Positions 1 to 10,323 of a stretch of 64,000 nt of DNA are shown here, in pieces. Made by a program: the position numbers and the translations under genes. Numbering within the stretch: position 1 is the first letter of the stretch; each line of letters starts with the position of its first letter. The DNA lies in the NCBI RefSeq assembly GCF_001305515.1, contig NZ_LJYW01000001.1, positions 1,658,320 through 1,722,319 on the forward strand, given 5' to 3'. Source of the DNA: Prosthecodimorpha hirschii. GTDB taxonomy: Bacteria > Pseudomonadota > Alphaproteobacteria > Rhizobiales > Ancalomicrobiaceae. The notes beneath the pieces are model-generated. The model saw only the letters and a program-made list of their open reading frames with translations, was not told the DNA's origin and searched no databases.

Positions 1-5
1 GATTT

Positions 6-464
6 TCAAGGCGCCCCGCCACCGATCAGTCGGCGGGTGGCGAGAATGTAGGGCACCGTGCCCGGCACCATCGCGAGGCCGTCGAAGTCGGCGGGCGCGA
101 ACCAGGATGCCGCTTCGGCATCGTCGCCCGCGATCGGCTCGCCGGAGATCCAGTCGGCCCCGTAGACCGCGAGCACGACATGGCTGGCCGGACGGCCGTC
201 GCGTGCGGGCATGATCATCTCGCGCAGATCGGACAGCGGCGTCAGCCGGCATTCCACACCGGTCTCCTCGCGCACCTCGCGCAACGCGGCCTCGGCGAGG
301 CGCTCGCCGAGCGCCACCTTGCCGCCGACCGGCGCCCACAATCCGCGCCCGGGATCGCGGCCGCGCCGGATCAGCAGCACGCGATCGCCGCGCCAGACCG
401 AGACGCTGACGCCGAGAAGCGGCCGCCCGAGCTGGGCGAGAATGTCCGTCGTGGATTCGCTCAT
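6..464 (-). CDS. Nudix hydrolase
   Basis: A 152-aa protein with one Nudix domain. The complete Nudix box is visible: Gly48, five residues, Glu54, seven residues, then REVREETGV at 62-70, which binds the metal and cleaves a nucleoside diphosphate linked to another group. The length and the early RRGRDPGRGLWAPVGG stretch resemble small MutT/ADP-ribose-type Nudix proteins. The substrate cannot be told from sequence. The frame stays open far upstream, but the domain starts right after MSESTTDI, so the ATG at 464 is the natural start. It lies downstream of a small hypothetical gene on the same strand with a 59-bp gap and could be co-transcribed with it. Confidence 0.9.
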   Translation of the reverse strand: MSESTTDILAQLGRPLLGVSVSVWRGDRVLLIRRGRDPGRGLWAPVGGKVALGERLAEAALREVREETGVECRLTPLSDLREMIMPARDGRPASHVVLAVYGADWISGEPIAGDDAEAASWFAPADFDGLAMVPGTVPYILATRRLIGGGAP

Positions 465-523
465 GGGGCGACGATAGGCAAGGCGGCGGCGCCTGTCGCG
501 CCCCGGATGGCGCAGACTGCGCG

Positions 524-1048
524 TTATGGAAAGAGCTGGTCGACCGAGTGCTGGGCGGCATCGACATCCAGGTCGGCCTCGCGCAGCGCACCGGCGCCGT
601 TGACGATGGCCGAGGTGCGCGCGATCAGCGGCTGTAGGTATTCGCGTTGCTGGCGGTGCAGTTCCGCCGCCATGACGGGATCGGTGGGATCGCCCGACAG
701 CACCAGATGGCGGGTCTCCAGCATGGCGGTGTCGAGTTCGCTGACCGCGGCATCGAAAGCGCGGCGGACCGCCGGATCGGCGCGGCGATAGGCCGAGATC
801 GCCAGGTCGCGCTCGCGGAAATGCGAATGGGAGAAATAATCCTCGTAGGCGATCGGCTGCCAGGCCTCGATTTCCGCGGCGCATTCGGGCATCGCCGGGA
901 GGATGTCCAGCAGCATCACCGCGTTGTTGTAGTGGTTGAGATAGTCGGTGGCGAGACGTGTCGTCGGGTTGATGTTGGCAGCGGCGAGCTTTTCGGGGCT
1001 GAGACGGTCTCGATCGACGTCCTCGCTCTCCATCAATGCCGCTTGCAT
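524..1048 (-). CDS. Conserved-type hypothetical protein (helical)
   Basis: A 174-aa soluble, mostly helical protein with no signal peptide or membrane segment that I can see. A motif-like stretch YLNHYNNAVMLLDILP lies near residues 36-51, followed by acidic and aromatic-rich helices. I do not recognise the family. The codon pattern is typical of the surrounding genes and the frame is uninterrupted, so I regard it as real. The start at 1048 has a GGGGAC purine stretch close upstream. Met6 is a possible alternative. The Nudix gene follows on the same strand. Confidence 0.6.
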   Translation of the reverse strand: MQAALMESEDVDRDRLSPEKLAAANINPTTRLATDYLNHYNNAVMLLDILPAMPECAAEIEAWQPIAYEDYFSHSHFRERDLAISAYRRADPAVRRAFDAAVSELDTAMLETRHLVLSGDPTDPVMAAELHRQQREYLQPLIARTSAIVNGAGALREADLDVDAAQHSVDQLFP

Positions 1049-1200
1049 GTCCCCAACCCCCGCGCCTTTCCGGCCTTCCGACGACTATGGCCTGCAATGT
1101 TTCCAATTTTCTTAACCAGACGCAGCGTCATCCGCCGCAAGACCGGCGGGGGGCCGCCGGCGGACGGGAAGCGCGCATATTCGGATTCTGCGGGCTAGCA

Positions 1201-1343
1201 GATTGCTGAAAAGCACGTCGGTACGCGATCAGACGCGGGCCGTTTCAACTCTGTCATCTCCGGGCTTGTCCCGGGAACCCAGACTTTCCAAGGACTTGGC
1301 CATCGCACTGGATCCCCGGGACAAGCCGGGGATGACAGAATGG
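1201..1343 (+). repeat. Dispersed palindromic repeat R1, copy 1
   Basis: About 140 bp that match, with a few changes, the reverse complement of 18333-18476. The core is a long inverted repeat with arms of about 30 nt, CTGTCATC..CCGGG..GGGATCCAG and its complement, separated by roughly 30 nt, so the element can fold into one large hairpin. When translated it gives the STLSSPGLSR...LDPRDKPG string that appears in many Hyphomicrobiales genomes as spurious ORFs. It fills most of the 350-bp space between the hypothetical gene at 1048 and the SRAP gene at 1399. No other gene is seen there. Confidence 0.85.
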
Positions 1344-1398
1344 CGGGGTCGGAGAGATTTTCAGAAGCCTGCTAGACTGCCGGCCAAGGAGACCTGAC

Positions 1399-2238
1399 AT
1401 GTGCGGACGCTTCGTCCTGACCGCCACGCCCGAGGAAGTGCGCGCGCTGTTCCGCTATGCCGAGCAGCCGAACTTTCCGCCGCGCTTCAACATCGCGCCG
1501 ACGCAGCCGATCGCGATCGTCACCGGCCCGGGGGCGACACCGAAATTCCTGCTCGCCCGCTGGGGCTTCCTGCCCGGATGGGTGGCCGATCCGAAGGCGT
1601 TCTCACTGATTATCAATGCCCGCGCCGAGACGGCCGCGACCAAGCCGTCGTTCCGCGCCGCCATGCGCCACCGGCGCTGCCTGGTGCCGGCCAGCGGCTT
1701 CTACGAGTGGCGGCGCACGCCGGCCGGCAAGCAGCCCTTCTTCATCCGCCCGCGCCATGGCGGGCTGACCGCCTTCGCGGGGCTGTGGGAAACCTGGTCG
1801 TCGAAGGACGGCTCGGAGATCGACACCGCCTGCATCCTGACCGTGCCGGCCAACCGCGCCATCGCGGCGATCCACGACCGCATGCCGGCCGTGGTCGGCC
1901 CCGAGCATCACGCCGCCTGGATCGACACGATGCATGTCGACGTGGCGGAGGCGATGCGCCTGATCGCCCCGGTCGACGACGACTATTTCGAGGCCGTGCC
2001 GGTCTCCGAGAGGGTCAACAAGGTCGTCAACGACGACGAGCGGCTGCTGCTGCCGCTGACCGAACCGCTGCCGCCGCCGGCCGCGCCGGAAGGCGAAACC
2101 GCCGCAGGGGCGCGGGTGCAGGAGCAGACGCAGGACCCGGCCGGGCCCACCGGCGCGCCGAACCCGACCCGGCGGGCCGCGCCGCGCAAGAAGGCCGCCG
2201 GCGGCAAGGCTGCAGGCGGCCAGCTCGATCTCCTGTAG
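1399..2238 (+). CDS. SOS response-associated peptidase (SRAP/HMCES, YedK family)
   Basis: A 279-aa SRAP-domain protein. Members of this family protect single-stranded abasic sites in DNA by forming a thiazolidine crosslink through the N-terminal cysteine. The key residues are present: Cys2 (MCGRF), Asn73 in NARAET, Glu103 in SGFYEWRR and His159 in AAIHDRMP, matching the E. coli YedK set Cys2/Asn75/Glu105/His160. The start is fixed because Cys2 must directly follow the initiator Met. After the domain ends near residue 225 there is a 50-residue Pro/Ala/Lys-rich tail with basic patches (ARRAAPRKKAAGGK-like), which the compact family members lack and which may bind DNA. The gene ends 15 bp from the convergent flavoprotein gene. 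Confidence 0.93.
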   Translation: MCGRFVLTATPEEVRALFRYAEQPNFPPRFNIAPTQPIAIVTGPGATPKFLLARWGFLPGWVADPKAFSLIINARAETAATKPSFRAAMRHRRCLVPASGFYEWRRTPAGKQPFFIRPRHGGLTAFAGLWETWSSKDGSEIDTACILTVPANRAIAAIHDRMPAVVGPEHHAAWIDTMHVDVAEAMRLIAPVDDDYFEAVPVSERVNKVVNDDERLLLPLTEPLPPPAAPEGETAAGARVQEQTQDPAGPTGAPNPTRRAAPRKKAAGGKAAGGQLDLL

Positions 2239-2253
2239 AGCCGCCGGCCGCCG

Positions 2254-3684
2254 TCACACCACCTTGCCGGGATTGAGAATGCCGGCCGGGTCGAGGGTCG
2301 CCTTGAGGCGGCGCATGAGCATCATCTCGACCGGGCTGCGCACGCCGGCAAGTATCGCCCGCTTCATGCGCCCGACGCCATGCTCGGCCGCGATCGAGCC
2401 GCCGAGTTCGGTGACGATGCCGTGGACGACCGCGTTCATCGCCTCCCATCCGGCCAGGAAGGCGGCCTTGTCGCCGCCGACCGGCTGGCTGACGTTGAAG
2501 TGGATGTTGCCGTCGCCGAGATGGCCGAAGGGCACCGGCCGGCAGCCGGGAACCAGCCGCTCGACGGCCTCGGTCGCGCGGGCGAGGAAGTCCGGCAGGG
2601 CCGAGAGCGGCAGCGACACGTCGTGCTTGATCGAGCCGCCCTCATGCTTCTGCACCTCCGACATGCCGTGCCGCATGCGCCAGAAGTCCTTCGCCTGGGC
2701 GACCGACTGGGCGATGGTCGCATCCTGGATCAAGCCGGCGGCGAGCCCGTCCTCGAGCACCGCCTCCATCAAGGCGCGCGCCTCGGCCAGGCCGGTGCCG
2801 ACCGAGACCTCGACGAGGAGATACCAGGGCGCCGGCGTCGACAGCGGATCCCGGCTGCCCGGCTGGTGCGCGAGATAGAATTCGACCAGCCGGCGCGGCA
2901 TGATCTCGAAGGCGGTCAACTGAGCGCCGGCGCGGGTCTTGGCGAGCCCGAGAGCGGCGAGCGCGTCGGCCGGCGTCGCGACGCCGGCGACCGCCACCTC
3001 CTGCGCCTTCGGCTTCGCCCAGAGTTTCAGGACCGCGGCGGTGATCACGCCGAGCGTGCCCTCGGTGCCCAGAAAGAGCTGCTTCAGGTCGTAGCCGGCA
3101 TTGTCCTTGCGCAGCGCCCGCAGGCCCTCGACGATCTCGCCGGTCGGCAGCACCACCTCCAGGCCGAGCACCATGTCGCGCGCATTGCCGTAGGCGAGCA
3201 CGGCGGTGCCGCCGGCATTGGAGGAGAGATTGCCGCCGATGGTGCAGCTGCCCTGGCTGCCGAGCGTGAGCGGAAACAGGCGGTCGACCGCGTCGGCCGC
3301 GTCGTGGATGCGGTCGAGGATCACGCCGGCCTCGGCCGTCATGGTGCTGGCCGCCGGATCGATGGCGCGGATACGGTCGAGCCGGCCGAGCGACAGCACG
3401 ATCTCGGTGCCGCTCTCGTCGGGCACCTGGCCGCCGACCAGGCCGGTATTGCCGCCCTGCGGCACGATCGGCGTGCCGGTCTCGCTGGCGAGCTTCAGGA
3501 TCGCCGCCACCTCGGCCGTGGAGCCGGGCCGCAGCACCAGGGGCGAGACGCCCTCGTAGCGATCGCGCCATTCGATCAGGTAGGGGCGGGTATCGTCAGC
3601 GGCCGTCAGGGCGTGGCGCCCGCCGACGATGGCGGCGAACCGGGCGATGAGATCGGCGGACGGCGGTGCGGGACGGCTCGGCAT
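2254..3684 (-). CDS. FAD-binding oxidoreductase, D-2-hydroxyglutarate/D-lactate dehydrogenase type
   Basis: A 476-aa flavoprotein of the GlcD/DLD (VAO) family, a usual length for it. The N-terminal FAD_binding_4 domain (about 40-225) shows PQGGNTGLVGG and the IGGNLSSNAGG loop. The C-terminal FAD-oxidase_C half carries GHLGDGNIHFN and AAEHGVGRMK, where family members bind a metal and the 2-hydroxy acid. It probably oxidises a D-2-hydroxy acid in the cytoplasm and passes electrons to an ETF or quinone. The exact substrate (2-hydroxyglutarate, lactate or glycolate) is not resolved. The gene is convergent with the SRAP gene. About 290 bp separates its start from fabI on the opposite strand. Confidence 0.9.
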   Translation of the reverse strand: MPSRPAPPSADLIARFAAIVGGRHALTAADDTRPYLIEWRDRYEGVSPLVLRPGSTAEVAAILKLASETGTPIVPQGGNTGLVGGQVPDESGTEIVLSLGRLDRIRAIDPAASTMTAEAGVILDRIHDAADAVDRLFPLTLGSQGSCTIGGNLSSNAGGTAVLAYGNARDMVLGLEVVLPTGEIVEGLRALRKDNAGYDLKQLFLGTEGTLGVITAAVLKLWAKPKAQEVAVAGVATPADALAALGLAKTRAGAQLTAFEIMPRRLVEFYLAHQPGSRDPLSTPAPWYLLVEVSVGTGLAEARALMEAVLEDGLAAGLIQDATIAQSVAQAKDFWRMRHGMSEVQKHEGGSIKHDVSLPLSALPDFLARATEAVERLVPGCRPVPFGHLGDGNIHFNVSQPVGGDKAAFLAGWEAMNAVVHGIVTELGGSIAAEHGVGRMKRAILAGVRSPVEMMLMRRLKATLDPAGILNPGKVV

Positions 3685-3977
3685 GAGCGGGGGTTCCGGT
3701 GGGCCTCGTCCCTGCCCTTAGCATTGCGGCGCGGTCGTGTAACCCGCTTCATCGGCCGGGCCGTCCCGCCCCGCGCCGAACCGGGACTGTCGCGCCGTCC
3801 CGCACCGCGGTCGCGCCGGTCGAGAATGCCCAACGTGGGTCTCCGAACCGCCCGGGTCGGTTCCCGATGCGGTAGCAGGGTGAGGCCGGCTTCTTGCGGT
3901 GCAGGATAGGCTTGTGCCATAGGAGGCCGCTCAGGGCGCGCCTGGAGGTGCGCCCGCTCTGGATCGGGGCGGTGGAA

Positions 3978-4796
3978 ATGGCAGATACGACGGGTTTGAT
4001 GGCCGGCAAGCGCGGCCTCGTGATGGGGATCGCGAACAACCGGTCGATCGCCTGGGGTATCGCCAAGGCGGCGGCTGCCGCGGGCGCCGAGATTGCGCTG
4101 ACCTATCAAGGCGATGCGCTCAGGAAGCGGGTCGAGCCGCTGGCCGCCGAGATCGGCGCCAAGGTGGTCGGCCATTGCGACGTGACCGATGCGACCACCA
4201 TCGACGCGGTCTTCGCCGAGGTCGAACGGCTGTGGGGCAAGATCGACTTCATCGTCCACGCGATCGCCTTTTCCGACAAGGATCAGCTGACCGGTCGTTA
4301 TGTCGACACGACCGAAGACAATTTCGCCAAGACCATGCTGATCTCCGTCTACAGCTTCACGGCTGTCGCGCAGCGCGCCGAAAAGCTGATGACCGACGGC
4401 GGCTCGATGCTGACGCTGACCTATTACGGCGCCGAGAAGGTGATGCCGCACTACAACGTGATGGGCGTCGCCAAGGCCGCCCTGGAGGCCTCGGTGCGCT
4501 ATCTCGCGGTCGACCTCGGCAGCCGCGCGATCCGCGTCAACGCCATTTCGGCCGGCCCGATCAAGACCCTGGCGGCGTCCGGAATCGGCGACTTCCGCTA
4601 CATCCTGCGCTGGAACGAATACAACGCCCCGCTGAAGCGGACCGTGACCATCGAGGAGGTCGGCGACACCGGGCTGTTCCTGCTGTCCGACCTGTCGCGC
4701 GGCGTCACGGGCGAAATCACCCATGTCGATGCCGGCTACCACGTCGTGGGCATGAAGGCGGTCGACGCGCCGGACATCTCGGTCGTCAAGGACTGA
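3978..4796 (+). CDS. fabI: Enoyl-[acyl-carrier-protein] reductase (NADH)
   Basis: A 272-aa short-chain dehydrogenase-like enzyme that reduces the trans-2-enoyl-ACP double bond in the last step of each fatty-acid elongation cycle. The N-terminal nucleotide fold has the divergent FabI pattern GIANNRSIAWG (residues 17-27) instead of GxxxGxG. The catalytic Tyr/Lys pair of the family fits Tyr159 and Lys166 in YNVMGVAK, with the accessory tyrosine at 149-150. The frame is open further upstream, but FabI proteins begin close to the glycine-rich loop, so the ATG at 3978 (context GTGGAAATGGCA) is preferred. It converges on a diguanylate cyclase gene 25 bp away. Confidence 0.95.
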   Translation: MADTTGLMAGKRGLVMGIANNRSIAWGIAKAAAAAGAEIALTYQGDALRKRVEPLAAEIGAKVVGHCDVTDATTIDAVFAEVERLWGKIDFIVHAIAFSDKDQLTGRYVDTTEDNFAKTMLISVYSFTAVAQRAEKLMTDGGSMLTLTYYGAEKVMPHYNVMGVAKAALEASVRYLAVDLGSRAIRVNAISAGPIKTLAASGIGDFRYILRWNEYNAPLKRTVTIEEVGDTGLFLLSDLSRGVTGEITHVDAGYHVVGMKAVDAPDISVVKD

Positions 4797-4821
4797 CCCG
4801 CCGGCGCTGCGGACGACCGGC

Positions 4822-5754
4822 TCAGCCGGCCGCCCAGATCACCCCGTCCTCCGGATTGATCAGATCGTCGCTGGCCGCATGGGCGGCGACGACCTTGTTG
4901 CGGCCGGAGCGCTTGGCCCGGTAGAGCGCCCGGTCGGCCCGGTCGAAGAGGTCGTCGATATCGAGCGACGCCGCCGGCATGACCGCGATGCCGGCGCTGG
5001 CCGTGACGCGAAGATGCGGGCAGGCTTCGAATTCGTGCCCTTCGATGGCGGCGAGCAGGCGCTCGGCGCGCGCCAGCGCATAGTCCGGCGCGGCATCCGG
5101 CAGGAAGATCACGAACTCCTCGCCGCCATGGCGTGCCGCGATCTCGGCGTCGCGGACATGGTCGGCCAGGATGCGGCCGACATCGGCCAGCACCAGATCG
5201 CCGACGACGTGGCCGTGGGTATCGTTGACCGACTTGAACCGGTCGATGTCGATCACGAACAGCGCGACCGTCGCGGTCGGCTTCAGTTGGCGCTCCAGCC
5301 GGTCGAGGCATTCCCGGAAGCCGCGCCGGTTGGCGAGGCCGGTCAGCGGGTCGATCACGGCCGCCCGCTCCTGGCGATGCAGCAGCAGTTCGACCGTCTG
5401 CATCAGGGTGTGCACCGACTTCAGCAGTTGCCCGGCCTGGTCGTCATGGTCGACCGGGAGCGACCGGACGGTCCGTTCGGCCTCGTAGCTCTTCAGCGCC
5501 TCGGTCGCCGTCTCGATCGGCTTCAGCACGAAATGCAGGCCCGTCAGCGTGATCGCCGTCCCGATCAGGGTCGCGGCCAGCAGAACCACCACGATGCTGA
5601 CGGTATCCTTGCCGGCCTGCTCGTCGAAGGTGAAGAAGGCGAGCGTGGCCAGGAGCGGCAGGTGCGTTCCGATGAAGGCGACCAGAAAGAGTTTGAGATT
5701 GTAGCTCCTGGGAAACACCCGATCGAGCAGCCTGTAGAGAGTGAATTCCGACAT
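4822..5754 (-). CDS. Membrane-bound diguanylate cyclase (GGDEF domain)
   Basis: A 310-aa protein expected to make cyclic di-GMP from two GTP. Two membrane spans lie near residues 18-40 and 48-75 with almost no periplasmic loop between them, followed by a HAMP-like linker and a GGDEF domain (about 135-295) opening with DPLTGLANRRGF. The signature reads GGEEF, an accepted active variant. The inhibitory I-site expected just upstream is RDAE instead of RxxD, so product inhibition may be weak. The start was placed at MSEFTLYRLL because the first span follows. Longer in-frame starts lack any domain. Regulatory input is unknown. Confidence 0.9.
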   Translation of the reverse strand: MSEFTLYRLLDRVFPRSYNLKLFLVAFIGTHLPLLATLAFFTFDEQAGKDTVSIVVVLLAATLIGTAITLTGLHFVLKPIETATEALKSYEAERTVRSLPVDHDDQAGQLLKSVHTLMQTVELLLHRQERAAVIDPLTGLANRRGFRECLDRLERQLKPTATVALFVIDIDRFKSVNDTHGHVVGDLVLADVGRILADHVRDAEIAARHGGEEFVIFLPDAAPDYALARAERLLAAIEGHEFEACPHLRVTASAGIAVMPAASLDIDDLFDRADRALYRAKRSGRNKVVAAHAASDDLINPEDGVIWAAG

Positions 5755-5961
5755 CTCGCATGTCCTGAGGATCCGGCCAGCATGGTAACGCCGCGCCGTC
5801 TGGCAAAGCGTCAACAATTTCCATTGCATTTGAACCATGCCGCCGGCCGCCGTCTTTCGCCGCGGCAGGCCCTGGCGGGCGCGGCAGCGTCCTGGCATAC
5901 AGGCGGTCAGGCAGAGACAGGGCGCCGTGACGCCCGCCCATGAAGCCGAGTTCGCCGCAGG

Positions 5962-6558
5962 ATGAGCCGACCCGACCTGATCCATATCCGCCACGGCCAG
6001 ACCGACTGGAACCTGGCCGGCCGCCTGCAAGGCTCGAAGGACATCCCGCTCAACGAAGTCGGGCGCGGCCAGGCCTTGCGCAACGGCAGGACGCTCGCCG
6101 CCTTCCTTGCCGAGACCGGCCGCTCACCGGCCGAGTTCCGCTACGTGGCAAGCCCGCTCGGGCGCGCCCGCATGACCATGGAGATCGTCCGCGGCGCGCT
6201 CGGCCTCGACCCGGCCGGCTACACGGTCGAACCGGCGCTGGCCGAGGTCTCCTTCGGCGACTACGAGGGCTACACCTACGAAGACATCCGGTCGATCGAT
6301 CCGGCCGCCCACGCGGCGATCCGGGCCGACAAGTGGCACTATCTGCCGCCGCGGGGCGAGAGCTACGTGATGCTGCAGGACCGCGTCGGGCGGTGGCTCG
6401 ATACCGTCGGCCCGGATACGGTGGTGGTCTCCCACGGCGGCGTCTACCGCGTCCTGAAGGCGCTGATGCTCGGCACCTTCGATCCGCATCTGGCCGAAAT
6501 TTTCGTGCCCCAGGACATGATATCCGTCTGGCGCAACGGCGCGGAAAACTGGATATAG
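5962..6558 (+). CDS. Histidine phosphatase family protein
   Basis: A 198-aa phosphoglycerate mutase-like phosphatase. The catalytic RHG motif is at residues 10-12 (LIHIRHGQTDWN), where His11 is the phospho-accepting histidine. The second conserved histidine is in VVSHGGV near residue 157, and the acid/base glutamate region VSFGDYEG is present. Such enzymes act on small phosphorylated metabolites, and sequence does not reveal which. It is divergent from the diguanylate cyclase (207 bp apart) and precedes a dienelactone hydrolase gene on the same strand. Confidence 0.88.
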   Translation: MSRPDLIHIRHGQTDWNLAGRLQGSKDIPLNEVGRGQALRNGRTLAAFLAETGRSPAEFRYVASPLGRARMTMEIVRGALGLDPAGYTVEPALAEVSFGDYEGYTYEDIRSIDPAAHAAIRADKWHYLPPRGESYVMLQDRVGRWLDTVGPDTVVVSHGGVYRVLKALMLGTFDPHLAEIFVPQDMISVWRNGAENWI

Positions 6559-6712
6559 TTCGTGTCCCAACGATTTGCCCGGCATCGGTCGGCACGGCGT
6601 CTGCAAGCCGGAACCGACGGCAACCGTCCGGGACGCACAACAAGCGACCCTGGCGGTCCGGCCGAGAGCGCCGGCGTCCGAACGGGTTCTGAGCAGGGTT
6701 CGGAGACGGCCG

Positions 6713-7537
6713 ATGTGCAGTCTGGATGGGTGCGGCCACCACCGCGATATGCCGCCGATCAAGGTGCCGGACGAACTCCGCCGGGCCTTCCTGCTCGGTG
6801 CCGCCACGCTGCCGCTCGCCGCGGTCCTGGCCGACAAGGCGCTCGCCGCCGGCGCGGCCGCGACGCTCGCCGATGTCTCGGTCCCGGTCGCCGGCGGACG
6901 CAGCCTGACCGGATCGCTGGCCATCCCGGACGGCGGCGGCAAGGCGCCCGCCGTGGTGATCGTCCACGAATGGTGGGGCCTCAATGACCAGATCAAGGCC
7001 GTCGCCGCCGAGATGGCGCAGCAGGGGTTCCTGGTGCTGGCCGTCGACCTGTTCGGCAAGGTCGCCGAGGATTCCGAGACCGCCCGCACCCTCGTGCAGG
7101 CGCTCGACCCCGCAGCCGCCACGGCCGGCCTGACCGCCGCGGTCGCCTTCCTGCGCCGGCACGAACGCGCGAACGGCAAGGTCGCGACCATGGGCTGGTG
7201 CTTCGGCGGCGGCTGGGCGCTGAACACCGCCATCGCGACGCCGGTCGAGGCGACGGTGGTCTATTACGGCAACGTCAAGAAGACGGCCGCCGAGCTCAAG
7301 CCGCTGAAGGGGCCGGTGCTCGGCCATTTCGGCACGCTCGACAAGTCGATCAACGCCGACATGGTGGCCGGCTTCGAGAAGTCCATGCGCGAGGCCGGCA
7401 AGGCCGACATCCTGACGGTCTACTGGTACGAGGCCGACCACGCCTTCGCCAACCCGACCGGGGCGCGCTACGATGCCGAGGACGCGGCGCTCGCCTGGGA
7501 GCGGACGCTGTTCTTCCTGAGGAAGCATCTCGCCTGA
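6713..7537 (+). CDS. Dienelactone hydrolase family protein, Tat-like signal
   Basis: A 274-aa alpha/beta hydrolase. The nucleophile cysteine sits in GWCFGGG and the catalytic histidine in YEADHAF, giving the Cys-Asp-His triad of dienelactone hydrolases. The N-terminus has RRAFLLGAATLPLAAVLADKALA, an RR-plus-hydrophobic stretch like a Tat signal, so it may be exported or the feature may be a remnant. I chose the ATG at 6713 because a GGAGA ribosome-binding site lies 6 nt upstream. A shorter start at MPPIK is possible. The natural substrate is not known for this subgroup. Confidence 0.87.
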   Translation: MCSLDGCGHHRDMPPIKVPDELRRAFLLGAATLPLAAVLADKALAAGAAATLADVSVPVAGGRSLTGSLAIPDGGGKAPAVVIVHEWWGLNDQIKAVAAEMAQQGFLVLAVDLFGKVAEDSETARTLVQALDPAAATAGLTAAVAFLRRHERANGKVATMGWCFGGGWALNTAIATPVEATVVYYGNVKKTAAELKPLKGPVLGHFGTLDKSINADMVAGFEKSMREAGKADILTVYWYEADHAFANPTGARYDAEDAALAWERTLFFLRKHLA

Positions 7538-7624
7538 CGGCCGCCGCCCCGTCGCCGGGGCCGGCGCGGACAATGCAGACTGGCAACGGTGCGGCCGGTT
7601 CGCGCCGGCGCGCCGATGCCTTAA

Positions 7625-7664
7625 CGAATCACCCTTGCGGAATCCGAATCACCCGTTACATAAG
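7625..7664 (+). promoter_or_regulatory. Candidate rpoD promoter region with 20-bp spaced direct repeats
   Basis: The 389-bp gap upstream of rpoD holds no gene. Within it CGAATCACCC occurs twice, at 7625-7634 and 7645-7654, exactly two helical turns apart. A -35-like TTGCGG lies at the end of the first repeat and ACATAA follows after 17 nt, overlapping the second repeat's end, so a regulator bound to the repeats would sit on the promoter. This would leave a 5' leader of about 260 nt. This is a reading by eye and is unproven. Confidence 0.35.
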
Positions 7665-7926
7665 CGTCCTCCGGAAAACTCCGCCCGTGCGGAGTCCCGG
7701 ACCTATTGTCGAATGCGGCGGGCGCTTTAGCTATCCGGACAGGACCCGGACGGGCTGATCGGCTCCAAGTGAGTGAGGAACCGTCGCTGCCTTGCACGGT
7801 TAAGCGCGGTTTAAGGCGCGACCTGTATTCGACGGCACTACGCGAGGGACGCTGTTTCGGTTCACCTGTCGGCGAGCGATCGACGACGGGGGGCGTTCCC
7901 GGCGGCACATCAGGAGACTGAGCTAC

Positions 7927-9927
<2,001 letters not shown>

Positions 9928-9932
9928 AGACA

Positions 9933-9960
9933 CCGCCGCGTCCGGTTCCGGTCGCGGCGG
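9933..9960 (+). terminator. Stem-loop after rpoD
   Basis: CCGCCGCG and CGCGGCGG form a perfect 8-bp stem around a 12-nt loop immediately after the rpoD stop codon. There is no U-run, so it is a possible rho-independent terminator of the weak G+C-rich kind or a 3'-end stabiliser. Confidence 0.5.
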
Positions 9961-10000
9961 ACCGCTCGATCCGTCAAAGACCGACCGGGGAGGCCCAGCC

Positions 10001-10267
10001 ATGGTCGAAGTGGTCTTGGAATGGACGGCCCGCGCGGCACCGGTCCAAGCCGAAGGAACCTTCGACGGCCTGCCGATCTATTTCCGCGCCCGCTGGGATC
10101 ACTGGTCGGTCGGCATCGGCGGCAGCGATCCGGCCGGGGACCCGCTCTGGTACTATGAGGAGCCGTACGGGAAGCCGGACGGCTATGACGCGAGCTACAT
10201 GCCTCAGGACGAGGCGCACGCCTTCATCCTCGCCGCCATCGAACGGTATCGGGCCGAGCAGGCCTGA
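10001..10267 (+). CDS. Small hypothetical protein
   Basis: An 88-aa soluble acidic protein rich in aromatic residues ([35 protein letters not shown]). No signal peptide, membrane span or cysteine is seen. I do not recognise the family. A GGGGAGG-type ribosome-binding site lies about 10 nt before the ATG (context GACCGGGGAGGCCCAGCC), which supports translation. It follows rpoD by 73 bp and converges with a secreted hypothetical gene. Confidence 0.65.
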   Translation: MVEVVLEWTARAAPVQAEGTFDGLPIYFRARWDHWSVGIGGSDPAGDPLWYYEEPYGKPDGYDASYMPQDEAHAFILAAIERYRAEQA

Positions 10268-10282
10268 CGGTCCGGTGTGAAC

Positions 10283-10307
10283 GGGCGGCGACCGAACGAA
10301 GCCGCCC
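10283..10307. terminator. Bidirectional stem-loop between convergent genes
   Basis: GGGCGGC and GCCGCCC form a 7-bp stem with an 11-nt loop in the 56-bp space between two convergent genes, where it could end transcription from either side. Confidence 0.45.
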
Positions 10308-10323
10308 GCCGGCCACCCCTGCA

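Noticed and set aside
1203-1397. A small open frame reading STLSSPGLSR...DPRDKPG
   Set aside because: It is the translation of the palindromic repeat R1 and also occurs at 18333-18476; not a gene.
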